Origin: Cognatishimia sp. MH4019
GTDB taxonomy: Bacteria > Pseudomonadota > Alphaproteobacteria > Rhodobacterales > Rhodobacteraceae
Assembly: GCF_020177595.1 (NCBI RefSeq)
Contig: NZ_JAHTBL010000008.1
Span: forward strand, 1-64,000
Direction of reading: 5' to 3'
Length of the DNA stretch: 64,000 nucleotides
Shown here: one piece after another, positions 16,911 through 25,488 of the stretch
Layout: every line of letters begins with the position of its first letter
How positions within the stretch are numbered: the stretch's first letter is position 1
Notes under the pieces: generated by a model
The model's database searches: none
What the model was told of the DNA's origin: nothing
The model's input: only the letters and a program-made list of their open reading frames with translations
Program-made: the position numbers and the translations under genes

Positions 16911-18488
16911 TTAGTTGACCGTCACCCAGCGCAGCAGGAAGAAGTTATCCGCGCGCTGCGTCAGGTCGACATTGTCCTTTGCGGCCCAGATCAGCGGTTG
17001 GGTATAAAGCGGGATATAGGCCACCTCTTCCTGCGTGATGGCGACCACCTCGTCGATCAAAGCCTGACGTGCAGCAGGGTCAATCTCTTGCTGGATCATT
17101 GGCAGCAGCTCATCAACGCGGGCGTTGGAGTAGTTACCGAAATTCCACGATCCCAGCTTCTTTTCATCGTCCTGTGAGTGCATCAGGAAGCGGATCGGGT
17201 GCTCCATATCAAACGTGCCGGGCGACCAGCCGAGCAGATACATATCGAAGTCATCCTCGCGCAGTTGGGGCCAGTAATCGCGCACGGGGCCTGTGCTGAG
17301 TTCAGCGTTCAGACCAACGGCTGCGAACATGGAGGCCGCGGCGCGGCACAGCGCTTCGTCGTTGATGTAGCGGTCATTGGTGCATTTCAGGCCAAAGCTG
17401 AACCCGTCCGGATAACCCGCTTCAGCCAGCAATTCGCGGGCGCGGTCAGGGTTATATTCGGGGCGGTCACTATTGGCGTCCGAATAGCCCGAGATGCCCG
17501 CAGGAACCAACTGGCTGGCGGGTTGGATCTTGCCGCGGAAGAGCACGCGATTGATCGAGTCGATATCCAACGCATGGGCAGCAGCCAGACGCACATTCGG
17601 ATCGGTGAACGGGTTCGCGTCAGTCACGTCGTCGGAGTAAAGCAGCGTTTCATGCTCGTGGCCAAAACCGAACATGATGACGCGGGTTTCCTCGCCTTCG
17701 AGCACCTTGAAGCCGTCGCGTTCTTCAACCTGCGCCACGTCCTGCAAGGGGATCGGCTGAATGAAGTCGATCTCACCCGACAAGAGCGCGGCCAGACCGG
17801 TGGCGGAGTTGCCAATCGGCGTGAACACGGCTTCGGTCACGTTATGCTCGGCCTCGCCCCACCAACCTTCATGCGGCGTAAGCACGGTGCGCACGCCCGG
17901 ATCACGGCTGGACAATGTGAAAGGGCCAGTACCGTTGACGTTCATCGTGGCAAAGTTTTCGGCATCGCGAGCGGGCAGGGCGGCGTCATTGCCCTCGGCC
18001 CAGTCTTTGTCGAGGATCATGAAGTTAGCGATGCTGTCGGGAAAGAGTGGGTTCGGTGCGGTGGTCACGAAATCAATCGTGAAGTCATCCACGACGCGCA
18101 CATCCGCAACAGGAGCGAACCACGACCGCACGTCTGCCGCCTCGTTTGATGCACGCTGATAGCTGAACATCACATCCTCGGATGTGAAGGCCGATCCATC
18201 CTGAAACGTCACGCCTTCACGCAGCGTGAACCGCCAGCCGTTTTCGCCTTCAAGCGGCTCCCAAGAGGTGGCAAGCGACGGCTCAATCGACATGTCCTTG
18301 CCGCGCCGCACGAGGCCTTCGTAGATATTGTTCATAAAGGACAAAACCGGGGCCGAGTTCACTGCATGAGGGTCCATCGTTTGCGGGTCGGTTGTTGACG
18401 CCCAGCGAAACGTCTCGGCAGAAAGCGCGGTGCTCGACAACAGGACTGTCATGCACACCAGCGCGGAAGATTTCAGGGAATAAGTCAT
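16911..18488 (-). CDS. Peptide-type ABC transporter substrate-binding protein (SBP family 5)
   Basis: A 525-residue periplasmic protein. A signal peptide covers residues 1-24 (SALVCMTVLLSSTALSA|ETF). The mature chain has the SBP_bac_5 pattern: WASTTDPQTMDPH, then VLSFMNNIYEGLVRRGKDMSIEPSLATSWE, LREGVTFQDGSAFTSEDV and, near the C-terminus, AAHALDIDSINRVLFRG. These proteins deliver peptides, opines, nickel or other small solutes. The substrate is not evident; the clean DppB/DppC/fused ATPase set favours peptide or a related amide compound. The ATG at 18488 gives the signal peptide directly; the longer frame upstream overlaps the divergent lipoprotein gene and is rejected. Confidence 0.92.
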   Translation of the reverse strand: MTYSLKSSALVCMTVLLSSTALSAETFRWASTTDPQTMDPHAVNSAPVLSFMNNIYEGLVRRGKDMSIEPSLATSWEPLEGENGWRFTLREGVTFQDGSAFTSEDVMFSYQRASNEAADVRSWFAPVADVRVVDDFTIDFVTTAPNPLFPDSIANFMILDKDWAEGNDAALPARDAENFATMNVNGTGPFTLSSRDPGVRTVLTPHEGWWGEAEHNVTEAVFTPIGNSATGLAALLSGEIDFIQPIPLQDVAQVEERDGFKVLEGEETRVIMFGFGHEHETLLYSDDVTDANPFTDPNVRLAAAHALDIDSINRVLFRGKIQPASQLVPAGISGYSDANSDRPEYNPDRARELLAEAGYPDGFSFGLKCTNDRYINDEALCRAAASMFAAVGLNAELSTGPVRDYWPQLREDDFDMYLLGWSPGTFDMEHPIRFLMHSQDDEKKLGSWNFGNYSNARVDELLPMIQQEIDPAARQALIDEVVAITQEEVAYIPLYTQPLIWAAKDNVDLTQRADNFFLLRWVTVN

Positions 18489-18674
18489 TGGGTCCACCCT
18501 CCCGGTGATATGAAGCCTCCCCACCCTGCGACAAAATGGACTAACGTCAAGCGCTGGCTGCCTCGCTGACGCCAGATCAAGTGCTTGTGATAGCCCCAGC
18601 GGAAGGCCCATTGCGCCCACAGAGCTATGCGTTAGGCTTGCCCCTGAGGCGCAAAAAAATGAGAGGGCAGGCAG

Positions 18675-19808
18675 ATGCTGACCAGACGGATGTTCGGACT
18701 TGGAGTGATGGCGCTGGGCGTCTCGGCCTGTGGGGCGACACCGCCGATAACACCACGTTCGCAAGGCGGCCTGCCCGCCGATTTGCGGCCTGTCCCAAAC
18801 GCCAGTTATGATGCCTGGGTTTCTGCCTTCCGCAGCCGTGCAACCCGCCAAGGCATCTCAGAGCAGACGTTGAACGCGGCGTTCCGTGGCGCAGGCTATC
18901 TGCCCGGTGTCGTGCGCCGCGACCGCAACCAAACCGAGTTCAGCCGGAGCCTTGAAGACTACCTGTCGATTGCAGCGTCCGATGAGCGGATCGCCAAGGG
19001 CCGCGCCGCGTTTTCGCGCCACCGCAGCACCCTGAACGCGCTGGAAGCACGTTACGGTGTTGATGCCGAGATTATCACCGCCATCTGGGGACTGGAGAGC
19101 TTTTACGGAGAGCGGCGCGGTGACGTGCCGGTGATCTCTGCGACCTCGACACTCGCCTTTGACGGGCGGCGCGGCGCATTCTTTGAACGTCAGCTGATCG
19201 CGGCTCTGCGGATCATCCAAAACGGTGATATCCCAGCCAGTCAGATGACCGGCAGCTGGGCGGGCGCGATGGGCCACACGCAATTCATCCCGACCTCGTA
19301 TCAAGAGTTTGCCGTAGATTTCACGGGCGATGGCCGCCGCGATATCTGGTCAGAAGATCCCAGCGATGCGCTGGCCTCGACCGCTGCATATCTGCAGCGC
19401 AACGGTTGGGTGCGCGGGGTCCGCTGGGGGCAGGAAGTGACCGGTGCTGCCAGTGGCGCTGTGTTGCAACCCCAAGCCGGTGGACCGCGCTTTCAGACCA
19501 CGCGAAATTTCCGTGTCATCAAGCGCTATAACAATTCTGATGCTTACGCGATTGGGGTGGGCCATCTGGCTGACCGCATCTCAGGTGGCGGTCCGTTGCG
19601 CGCCAGCTTCCCCCCGGATGCCAATGGCTTGACCAAAGAGGATCGTATCATATTGCAAGAGCGCTTGACCGCGCGGGGCTTTGACACCCAAGGGGCAGAT
19701 GGGGTGATTGGCGCAAACACAACTGCCGCCATTGAGGCTTATCAGGCCAGCCGAGGATCGCCCGTGACAGGCACTCCGTCCCCCGCGATGCTTCAGGCTT
19801 TGCGCTAG
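18675..19808 (+). CDS. Lytic murein transglycosylase lipoprotein (MltB-like) with peptidoglycan-binding domain
   Basis: A 377-residue exported enzyme. Residues 1-19 form a lipoprotein signal with twin arginines (MLTRRMFGLG) and lipobox LGVSAC, so C19 is the predicted lipidated residue. The catalytic SLT_2/MltB domain spans about 45-300: AIWGLESFYGERRGDVPV contains the catalytic glutamate (E in LESFYG), and GSWAGAMGHTQFIPTSY follows. A C-terminal PG_binding_1 domain occupies about 315-377 (LTARGFDTQGADGVIGANTT). It cleaves murein glycan strands to 1,6-anhydroMurNAc products at the inner face of the outer membrane. It is a single gene whose stop overlaps the convergent ackA stop by four bases. 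The murein-recycling and amino-sugar genes 2 kb downstream may be a functional echo only. Confidence 0.93.
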   Translation: MLTRRMFGLGVMALGVSACGATPPITPRSQGGLPADLRPVPNASYDAWVSAFRSRATRQGISEQTLNAAFRGAGYLPGVVRRDRNQTEFSRSLEDYLSIAASDERIAKGRAAFSRHRSTLNALEARYGVDAEIITAIWGLESFYGERRGDVPVISATSTLAFDGRRGAFFERQLIAALRIIQNGDIPASQMTGSWAGAMGHTQFIPTSYQEFAVDFTGDGRRDIWSEDPSDALASTAAYLQRNGWVRGVRWGQEVTGAASGAVLQPQAGGPRFQTTRNFRVIKRYNNSDAYAIGVGHLADRISGGGPLRASFPPDANGLTKEDRIILQERLTARGFDTQGADGVIGANTTAAIEAYQASRGSPVTGTPSPAMLQALR

Positions 19809-21013
19809 GCCGATAACGCGTGATGGACAGCGCGCGCGATGATGCGTTCTTCGTCTGTCGGGATGATCATCACGCGGGTCGCGCCCGTACCAATCTCGCG
19901 CGCATTCGCTGCGTTGGCCTCAGACGAAACCGAGATGCCCAGATACTCCAACCCCTCACAAATGCGCTGCCGAATGGGCGCAGCATTCTCTCCGATACCG
20001 CCGCAAAAGATGATGGCATCAACCCCGCTGAGCACCGCCGACAGCGCGCCGATTTCGCGCCGCGCGCGGAACACGTAATAGTCAATCGCCTCTGCGGCTT
20101 GTGGGCGTTTGTCAGCAAGCAATGTGCGCATGTCGCTTGAGATATTCGAAAGGCCCAGCAAGCCGCTTTGTTCGTAAAGCAATTCGTGAACTTCCTGCGG
20201 GGCCATGCCTTTTTGCTTGATCAGATACAGGATCACGCCTGGATCAATCTGACCGCAGCGCGTCCCCATGGGCAGCCCGTCCAGCGCGGAAAAACCCATG
20301 GTGGAGCCAACGCTCATGCCTTGCCGGATCGCACACATCGACGCGCCATTGCCCAGATGCGCGATGATGATCTTGCCAGCATGAAGCTCAGGATAATCGC
20401 GCGCGATCACGCCTGTCACATAGTCATAGCTGAGCCCGTGAAATCCGTACCGCCGGATACCTTCCGCATAGTAAGACCGGGGCAGCGCGAAGGTGTCATT
20501 GACCCAAGGATGATCCCGGTGAAAGGCGGTGTCAAAGCAACCGATCTGCACAGCCTCAGGGAACATCTTTTGCGCAGCGGCCACGCCCGCAAGGTTTGGT
20601 GGTTGGTGAAGCGGCGCAAGCGGGGCAAGGCTCTCAAGTCTGGCCAGCACGTCTGGCGTCAGGACTTGCGGCGCAACCAGATCTGGCCCTCCATGGACGA
20701 TCCGGTGCCCAACCCCTGTGATGTTCAGCCCGTCGATATGCGGACTAAGCGCAGCCATGACCGCCTCCAGCGCTATCGCGTGGGTCGGTGCAGTCACAGG
20801 GGTTTTGGATTTTCGAACTGTCGTCTCTATCTCTAACAGCGCCCGGGCACCGATCCCATCAACCTGCCCATGCAGCAACATCTCAGGTTCGGCCACATTA
20901 CCGTAAAGCCCGAATTTCAAGGACGAAGACCCGGCATTCAGCGTGAGTATCCCTGTCTTCCGCCCTGTTGCGGCGGCGGGAGCGGAGGCCGTTTGAAATG
21001 TGTCTGCGCGCAT
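19805..21013 (-). CDS. ackA: Acetate kinase
   Basis: A 402-residue ASKHA-family kinase that interconverts acetate plus ATP and acetyl phosphate plus ADP. All signature motifs are present: LNAGSSSLKFGLYG at the start of the fold, GHRIVHGG, HLGNGASMCAI, GFSALDGLPMGTRCG and, near the C-terminus, FCGGIGENAAPIRQRI. The ATG at 21013 has GAAAGG six bases upstream; a second ATG one codon earlier or in-frame starts to 21058 would add up to 15 residues. No phosphotransacetylase or phosphoketolase gene is adjacent, which is unusual, because ackA is commonly paired with pta or xfp. It would act with enzymes encoded elsewhere. Confidence 0.95.
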   Translation of the reverse strand: MRADTFQTASAPAAATGRKTGILTLNAGSSSLKFGLYGNVAEPEMLLHGQVDGIGARALLEIETTVRKSKTPVTAPTHAIALEAVMAALSPHIDGLNITGVGHRIVHGGPDLVAPQVLTPDVLARLESLAPLAPLHQPPNLAGVAAAQKMFPEAVQIGCFDTAFHRDHPWVNDTFALPRSYYAEGIRRYGFHGLSYDYVTGVIARDYPELHAGKIIIAHLGNGASMCAIRQGMSVGSTMGFSALDGLPMGTRCGQIDPGVILYLIKQKGMAPQEVHELLYEQSGLLGLSNISSDMRTLLADKRPQAAEAIDYYVFRARREIGALSAVLSGVDAIIFCGGIGENAAPIRQRICEGLEYLGISVSSEANAANAREIGTGATRVMIIPTDEERIIARAVHHALSA

Positions 21014-21139
21014 CATTGGCCTTTCAGGATTCGGGGGACGAAGCATCGAATAGGTCACAGGTTAGGACATATTTCGCTTAGGTAACAAATCGGCAAAAGC
21101 GCGCGGCTGAAATTTGGCAAGCAGATGCATAAAACCCCA

Positions 21140-21168
21140 TTGCCCTTTTCAAAGCTCTGCTGCTATAT
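21140..21168 (+). promoter_or_regulatory. Probable sigma-70-type promoter of the tRNA-Thr gene
   Basis: TTGCCC (21140-21145) and CTATAT (21163-21168) are separated by 17 bases, and the tRNA begins 24 bases after the -10 element. Spacing is ideal, though the -10 hexamer is only a fair match. Confidence 0.4.
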
Positions 21169-21191
21169 CGCGCAAGTTCGTTTTGAACAGA

Positions 21192-21267
21192 GCCCCTATA
21201 GCTCAGCTGGTAGAGCAACTGATTTGTAATCAGTAGGTCCGCGGTTCGAGTCCGTGTGGGGGCACCA
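21192..21267 (+). tRNA. tRNA-Thr(TGT)
   Basis: A 76-base cloverleaf with an encoded CCA end. The seven-pair acceptor stem (GCCCCTA with TGGGGGC, one T-G pair), D-arm GCTCAGCTGGTAGAGC, anticodon arm CTGAT-TTGTAAT-CAG with anticodon TGT, and T-arm with GGTTCGAGTCC are all visible. It reads ACN threonine codons, chiefly ACA. No integrase or duplicated 3' end was seen nearby, so there is no sign of use as an attachment site within this window. Confidence 0.97.
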
Positions 21268-21515
21268 TTTCTCTAAAAGATATGTTGGTTTTCAGACCTG
21301 ACCCCGCACCGGGTGCAGAGCGTCCGCGCATCAGTCCACCTTTCGCTAGTCTTGTTTTACCAAGGGATTACTGGTGGCTCGTCCAGGCGCGATTGCGATT
21401 CTATGGGTATTGTCGATTGAAATGTTCTGTTCTGACCGTTTAACAGAACTCAGATAGGTGCGAATTCGGAGAAACGTAGACAATTGATTGTCCGTCACAC
21501 AGCCATCGAGATAGG

Positions 21516-22655
21516 TTAAGCTAACAGTCGCGTCACAGTCGAAAGGTCATCGCTAAGGTGGTTTGGTGAAAGATCTGTCTCAAAAAGCGGGCGCGAGTTA
21601 GAAAAGCCGCGAAGAAGAGAAAATGGTGTCGCGGTAGCGCGGCGGATAGCATCAACTGGCGGGTCACCGACAGCATTTACCATTGTCGACAGGGCTTGCC
21701 TCATTTCCAGATCAGCGCCTGCCAAAGTACCGTCTTTCAAGGTCAATCGCTGATCTTTGCGGATCACTTGTCTGCCGTTAAGGACAAACCCAGAAATTTG
21801 CGATCCGGCAGTTGCCATTGCATCTGTCACAAGCATGATGCGGTCGCTATTCGGTGCAGCTGCCAAGGCGATGCGGATCATTTCTGGGTGAACGTGTATT
21901 CCATCCGCGATTAGCCCCGCATGAATATCCCCACGCGCGAGTGTTGCACCGACGAGACCGGGTTCACGATTGCCCATTTGGCTCATTGCGTTGAACAGAT
22001 GCGTCACGCAACACGCACCAGCATCGAATGCAGCCATGCTTTCATCAAAACCTGCGTCTGTGTGACCGAGCGAGACAATAACACCTGCATCAGACATCTT
22101 GCGAATTTGAGCGTTTGTTGTGTTTTCGGGGGCGACGGTTATCATGACATTGGGCAGGCGTTCGGCTGCACGCAGGACGGTTGCGAGGTCATCGTCATCC
22201 ATTCTCCGGATGAGTTTCGGATCATGCGCGCCTTTTCGCGCCACTGATAAATGCGGCCCTTCCAGGTGGATCCCGACGACACCCTCAATGCGTTCGGCAA
22301 CTGCCTGCTCCACCGCAGCAATTGCCGCCTTCGTACGGCGAGGTGTGTCTGTGATCAGGGTTGGCAAGACCGCAGCGGTTCCAATGGATGCATGGGCAGC
22401 GGCGATGTTGCGCAGGGCCTCGACAGACTGGTCATCATTGAACATGACGCCGCCGCCCCCATTGATCTGCAGATCAATGAAGCCCGGAGCTATGATCCCG
22501 CCGCGTAGCTCTTCTGTCGGGCAGCCATTCGGCACGTCTTGACGGGCTGTGATGCTGCGGGACGTATCGGTGTGAATTAGGAAGGCGTGGTCATCGTAAA
22601 TTTCGACCCCATCGTGGATGCGCGCACCAACAAAGGCCTTAGCGATTGTGCTCAT
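21516..22655 (-). CDS. nagA: N-acetylglucosamine-6-phosphate deacetylase
   Basis: A 379-residue amidohydrolase-superfamily enzyme that removes acetate from GlcNAc-6-phosphate to give glucosamine-6-phosphate. Recognisable motifs are PGFIDLQINGGGGVMF (strand 1; the HxH of many amidohydrolases is replaced by QINGG as usual in NagA), GIHLEGPHLS with the metal-binding Glu, VSLGHTDAGF and CVTHLFNAMSQM with metal-binding His, and MLVTDAMATAG with the catalytic Asp. Its start overlaps the stop of the SIS isomerase gene (ATGA at 22652-22655), and it is the last gene of the four-gene minus-strand amino-sugar operon. Length is normal. Confidence 0.95.
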   Translation of the reverse strand: MSTIAKAFVGARIHDGVEIYDDHAFLIHTDTSRSITARQDVPNGCPTEELRGGIIAPGFIDLQINGGGGVMFNDDQSVEALRNIAAAHASIGTAAVLPTLITDTPRRTKAAIAAVEQAVAERIEGVVGIHLEGPHLSVARKGAHDPKLIRRMDDDDLATVLRAAERLPNVMITVAPENTTNAQIRKMSDAGVIVSLGHTDAGFDESMAAFDAGACCVTHLFNAMSQMGNREPGLVGATLARGDIHAGLIADGIHVHPEMIRIALAAAPNSDRIMLVTDAMATAGSQISGFVLNGRQVIRKDQRLTLKDGTLAGADLEMRQALSTMVNAVGDPPVDAIRRATATPFSLLRGFSNSRPLFETDLSPNHLSDDLSTVTRLLA

Positions 22656-23683
22656 ACCGTTTCAGTCACTTTTTTCAGATGACGTGGCGCGTCCGGATTT
22701 ATCCCTCGCGATTGTGCGACCCGTTCAACCATGGAATAGAAACTGGCGATTAGGCTGATTGGATCGGTCAGCGCGTGACCCGTCCTCACGGTCTCTAAAA
22801 CAGCCGCTTTTTCGAGTTTGCTGCTTGTTGCAAAAACGGTTGCCCCCTTCGCTGAAATCTCGTCGGCGACACTGGCCAGTGCGGTTTCAGCATCGTCCCT
22901 TGCGGCAAGGCCAATGACTGGAAAGCCGCCATCAACGATGGAAACCGGACCGTGCAGCACCTCGGCAGACGAGTAGGATTCGGCGTGGATTTGACATGTT
23001 TCCTTGAATTTCAGCGCGGCTTCGTTGGAGATGGCATAAGCCGGTCCACGCCCAAGGCAGAAGATTGAATTTTGACCATCCAAGGCAGCCCTTACCTCAG
23101 GCCAATCCAGCTTCACGGCCGCTTCCAGTTTAGAGGGCAGCTCGGAAATCGCGCGGCGCAGATCATCATCATCGGCGCATTCGGCGAGAAGCCAGATGCC
23201 CGCAATGGCAGAGTTTACGAATGTCTTGGTGGCGGCAACGCTAATTTCAGGTCCAGCATGCAAGTTAAGTGTGTGATCCGCGACCTGCGCCAGCGGGCTG
23301 TCCATGTGGTTCGTCATTGCAATGGAGAGCGCGCCACCCGCGCGCGCCATGCGCGCCATCTCAACGATGTCAGGGCTTTTTCCAGATTGTGAAACGGAAA
23401 GGCATACACTGCCGCGAAGCGTCAGTTTACAGCCGTAGATCGACGCAATGGACGGCCCGATCGATGCGACCGGTGTGCCCAATAAGAGTTCCGACGCATA
23501 CTTGAGATAAGTTGCCACATGGTCGGAAGAGCCACGTGCAACGCTGACCATAAATTGTGGGTCGCATGCTCTGACAGCCTCGGCCGCGCGGCGGATTGCG
23601 TCGCCACCATTGGCCAGCAAACGCTCGGCCGCAACAGGAATTTCTAGCACTTCCGTGCGCATTTGGGTTTGGGCAGTTGTCAT
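22652..23683 (-). CDS. SIS-domain glucosamine-6-phosphate deaminase (NagB-II/AgaS/GlmS-isomerase type)
   Basis: A 343-residue protein of two SIS domains (about 30-180 and 195-330) equivalent to the isomerase half of GlmS without the glutaminase half. Sugar-phosphate loops are visible: VARGSSDHVATYLK, LSVSQSGKSPDIVE, TNHMDSPLA and SVAATKTF in domain 1, CLGRGPAYAISNEAALKFKET and SYSSAEVLHGP in domain 2. In this context it most likely deaminates glucosamine-6-phosphate to fructose-6-phosphate plus ammonia, supplying the step for which no classical NagB is present. The ATG at 23683 is preferred; a GTG three codons earlier is the alternative. It lies nine bases after the GntR gene. Confidence 0.9.
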   Translation of the reverse strand: MTTAQTQMRTEVLEIPVAAERLLANGGDAIRRAAEAVRACDPQFMVSVARGSSDHVATYLKYASELLLGTPVASIGPSIASIYGCKLTLRGSVCLSVSQSGKSPDIVEMARMARAGGALSIAMTNHMDSPLAQVADHTLNLHAGPEISVAATKTFVNSAIAGIWLLAECADDDDLRRAISELPSKLEAAVKLDWPEVRAALDGQNSIFCLGRGPAYAISNEAALKFKETCQIHAESYSSAEVLHGPVSIVDGGFPVIGLAARDDAETALASVADEISAKGATVFATSSKLEKAAVLETVRTGHALTDPISLIASFYSMVERVAQSRGINPDAPRHLKKVTETV

Positions 23684-23692
23684 GTTTTGCAC

Positions 23693-24451
23693 CTACTCTT
23701 TGGCAAGGCGAAGCTCGGCTACGAAGTTGTAGGCGTCTCCCCGATATATGGATTGCGTGAATTCGACGACCTGACCATCACGCAAGTAGGAAACGCGTTC
23801 TATGCGCAGCCCAGCGGCCCCGACAGGGACGTCCAGAAGGTTGGCGTCTTCCTCTTCAAGGTTGATGGCCGAAATTTTCTGGAGCGCTCGATGCGGCCGC
23901 CTATTGAAACGCTCGAGGACTTCATAGAGCGACGTTTCCACTTCCAATGGATTTGGAAGTGTCTCCGTTGAAAGTGATGCGCGTTCGATCGCCATCGGTT
24001 TGTCGTCCGCGGTTCTGAGCCGTGCGATCCGAGACACAGACGCATCCGGTGTGAGAGCAAGCGCCAACACCTCATCCGGTGACGGCATGAATATCCCGCG
24101 CTCCAGCCAGACACTGGTCGAGGTCATTCCCCGACGCGACATGTCCTCGCTGAATGACGTTAATCGCGAAAGGGACTGTTCGAGCTGTGGCGTATTGGAT
24201 GCAATGAAAGAGCCGTGCCCTTGTTTTTGGACAATGACCCCATCTTCGGCGAGCGCCTGGAACGCTTTGCGGACAGTGACCCGGGAGGTTTCCGTGATGG
24301 ATGCGATTTCACGCTCTGGCGGTAACGGGCTGCCCGCCTTGAGTACGCCCTGTTCAACACCGTCACTCAACCGTTTGCGCAACTGCACATAGCGCGGCCC
24401 GCCATCGGGTTTCAGCCAATTATCAGGGGCCAAGAAACTTGCGATATTCAT
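23693..24451 (-). CDS. GntR-family regulator with UTRA domain (NagR-like)
   Basis: A 252-residue HutC/UTRA-branch GntR regulator. The N-terminal winged helix (about 20-90) has PPEREIASITETSRVTVRKA and then LAEDGVIVQKQGHGSFI. The UTRA effector domain (about 105-245) resembles those of NagR/DasR-type proteins that bind GlcN-6-P or GlcNAc-6-P (SVSRIARLRTADDKPMAIERA; GLRIERVSYLRDGQVVEFTQSIYRGD). The ATG at 24451 overlaps the kinase-gene stop by ATGA. It is embedded in the amino-sugar operon and is the obvious candidate to bind the mirror-image AGGTAT repeats in front of the divergent operons. Confidence 0.92.
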   Translation of the reverse strand: MNIASFLAPDNWLKPDGGPRYVQLRKRLSDGVEQGVLKAGSPLPPEREIASITETSRVTVRKAFQALAEDGVIVQKQGHGSFIASNTPQLEQSLSRLTSFSEDMSRRGMTSTSVWLERGIFMPSPDEVLALALTPDASVSRIARLRTADDKPMAIERASLSTETLPNPLEVETSLYEVLERFNRRPHRALQKISAINLEEEDANLLDVPVGAAGLRIERVSYLRDGQVVEFTQSIYRGDAYNFVAELRLAKE

Positions 24452-25344
24452 GAAACGCCCTCCTGACATGTCTCGGCCCTTGCTTTGGCAAAGGCAAAAG
24501 CACCGTCCAGAGCATTTCCGAGGGGCTTGACCAGTCCGGCGGTGACATCATCAGGCAAATAGCTTGCGTAATGCGGCCCGACACCGCCCGTCAGACACAG
24601 CGGGTCGCCAGCATTGAATTGCAAAACCTTTAGACACCGCAACAAATGAGTAGCGCCTTTTTGAACAATCTTCTTGCCGATAGGGTCGCCGGCCTTTGCC
24701 CACGAGACGACCTCTGGCGCAAAGGCCCCATAGTCACCAGGCTTCGCCGACATGCTGAACGCAACAATTTCATTTGGATCGTCGCCGAACTTTGCAAACA
24801 AGGCGCGGGTCAGTTCGCTGTGCTGTGCTATGCCATCGTGGCACAACAACACTTGGCGAAGGCATTTCTTGCCCAGCCAGGATCCTGATGCCTGATCTCC
24901 GACGTAAAAGCCCCAGCCGCCCAGGCTTCTGTAAACACCATCCTTGCGACCGGCTGCAATCGTGCCGGTTCCAACGGACAGCAGGACCCCGTCCTGGCCA
25001 CCAAATGCGCCGTTGAGCGCCGTCGAGCGGTCATCGGTGACAAAGGTATCTCGGTAAGGGAGCGCAGAGGCCACCATTTGAGCATCTTGGGTGGTCATGA
25101 CGCCGGCCAGGCCCAGATGCGCCGTCGCTGTGCTCAAGCGATCCACGGCAATCGCACCATCTATTGCGGCGGCTTCGACGGTTTTGATGATGTTTCCAAT
25201 CGCAAGCTCAGGATCAGAGGCGATGTTCGCGCGACCACCTTCTGCCCGAGCCACCACTTTGCCATCTAAGGTTCCGATGGCAACGCGGCACCCTGTGCCG
25301 CCGCCATCGACGCCAATGATGAGGGTATTTGCTGAATCAGACAT
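24448..25344 (-). CDS. N-acetylglucosamine kinase-type ATPase (BadF/BadG/BcrA/BcrD family)
   Basis: A 298-residue ASKHA kinase. The phosphate-1 loop GVDGGGTGCRVAIG, then LGLAGVM, VTDDRSTALNGAFGGQDG (phosphate-2 region with the catalytic Asp), GTGTIAAGR and CLTGGVGPHYASYLPD (adenosine loop) match the GlcNAc kinase branch of the family. It would phosphorylate GlcNAc or MurNAc entering through the ABC importer encoded on the other strand, which does not phosphorylate its cargo. It is the first gene of the minus-strand operon, and one AGGTAT repeat pair overlaps its ribosome-binding region. GlcNAc versus MurNAc preference cannot be read from sequence. Confidence 0.87.
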   Translation of the reverse strand: MSDSANTLIIGVDGGGTGCRVAIGTLDGKVVARAEGGRANIASDPELAIGNIIKTVEAAAIDGAIAVDRLSTATAHLGLAGVMTTQDAQMVASALPYRDTFVTDDRSTALNGAFGGQDGVLLSVGTGTIAAGRKDGVYRSLGGWGFYVGDQASGSWLGKKCLRQVLLCHDGIAQHSELTRALFAKFGDDPNEIVAFSMSAKPGDYGAFAPEVVSWAKAGDPIGKKIVQKGATHLLRCLKVLQFNAGDPLCLTGGVGPHYASYLPDDVTAGLVKPLGNALDGAFAFAKARAETCQEGVS

Positions 25345-25347
25345 ATA

Positions 25348-25364
25348 ATACCTATAAGATACCT
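25348..25364 (-). promoter_or_regulatory. Paired AGGTAT repeat, left copy (candidate GntR operator over kinase leader)
   Basis: On the minus strand two AGGTAT hexamers start 11 bases apart (25364-25359 and 25353-25348), one helical turn. The second lies only three bases before the kinase ATG and includes its best ribosome-binding match. A nearly identical pair in the opposite orientation lies exactly 100 bases away. Confidence 0.6.
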
Positions 25365-25447
25365 TTTATGAGGGTGCTAGGTACTTTTCGAATAAAATTA
25401 AGAAGATTTCATAAGTTTTTCCCTATTTAAGAAAAGTTGTGGACAAA

Positions 25448-25464
25448 AGGTATTATAAAGGTAT
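25448..25464 (+). promoter_or_regulatory. Paired AGGTAT repeat, right copy (candidate GntR operator for murQ-ABC operon)
   Basis: AGGTAT at 25448-25453 and 25459-25464, again 11 bases apart, ends 24 bases before the start codon of the murQ-like gene. Together with the left copy it makes a symmetric arrangement around a 100-bp AT-rich divergent promoter region, suited to cooperative binding or looping by the GntR regulator. Confidence 0.6.
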
Positions 25465-25488
25465 TGTATTGAGAATGGAGAGATTCTA

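Noticed and set aside
17178-18149. 323-codon open frame on the plus strand
   Set aside because: Antisense to the peptide-binding-protein gene; composition is that of a shadow frame.
21192-21515. tRNA-Thr as an integration site for a mobile element
   Set aside because: No integrase, no direct repeat of the tRNA 3' end and no foreign-looking gene follow; the next genes are an ordinary sugar operon.
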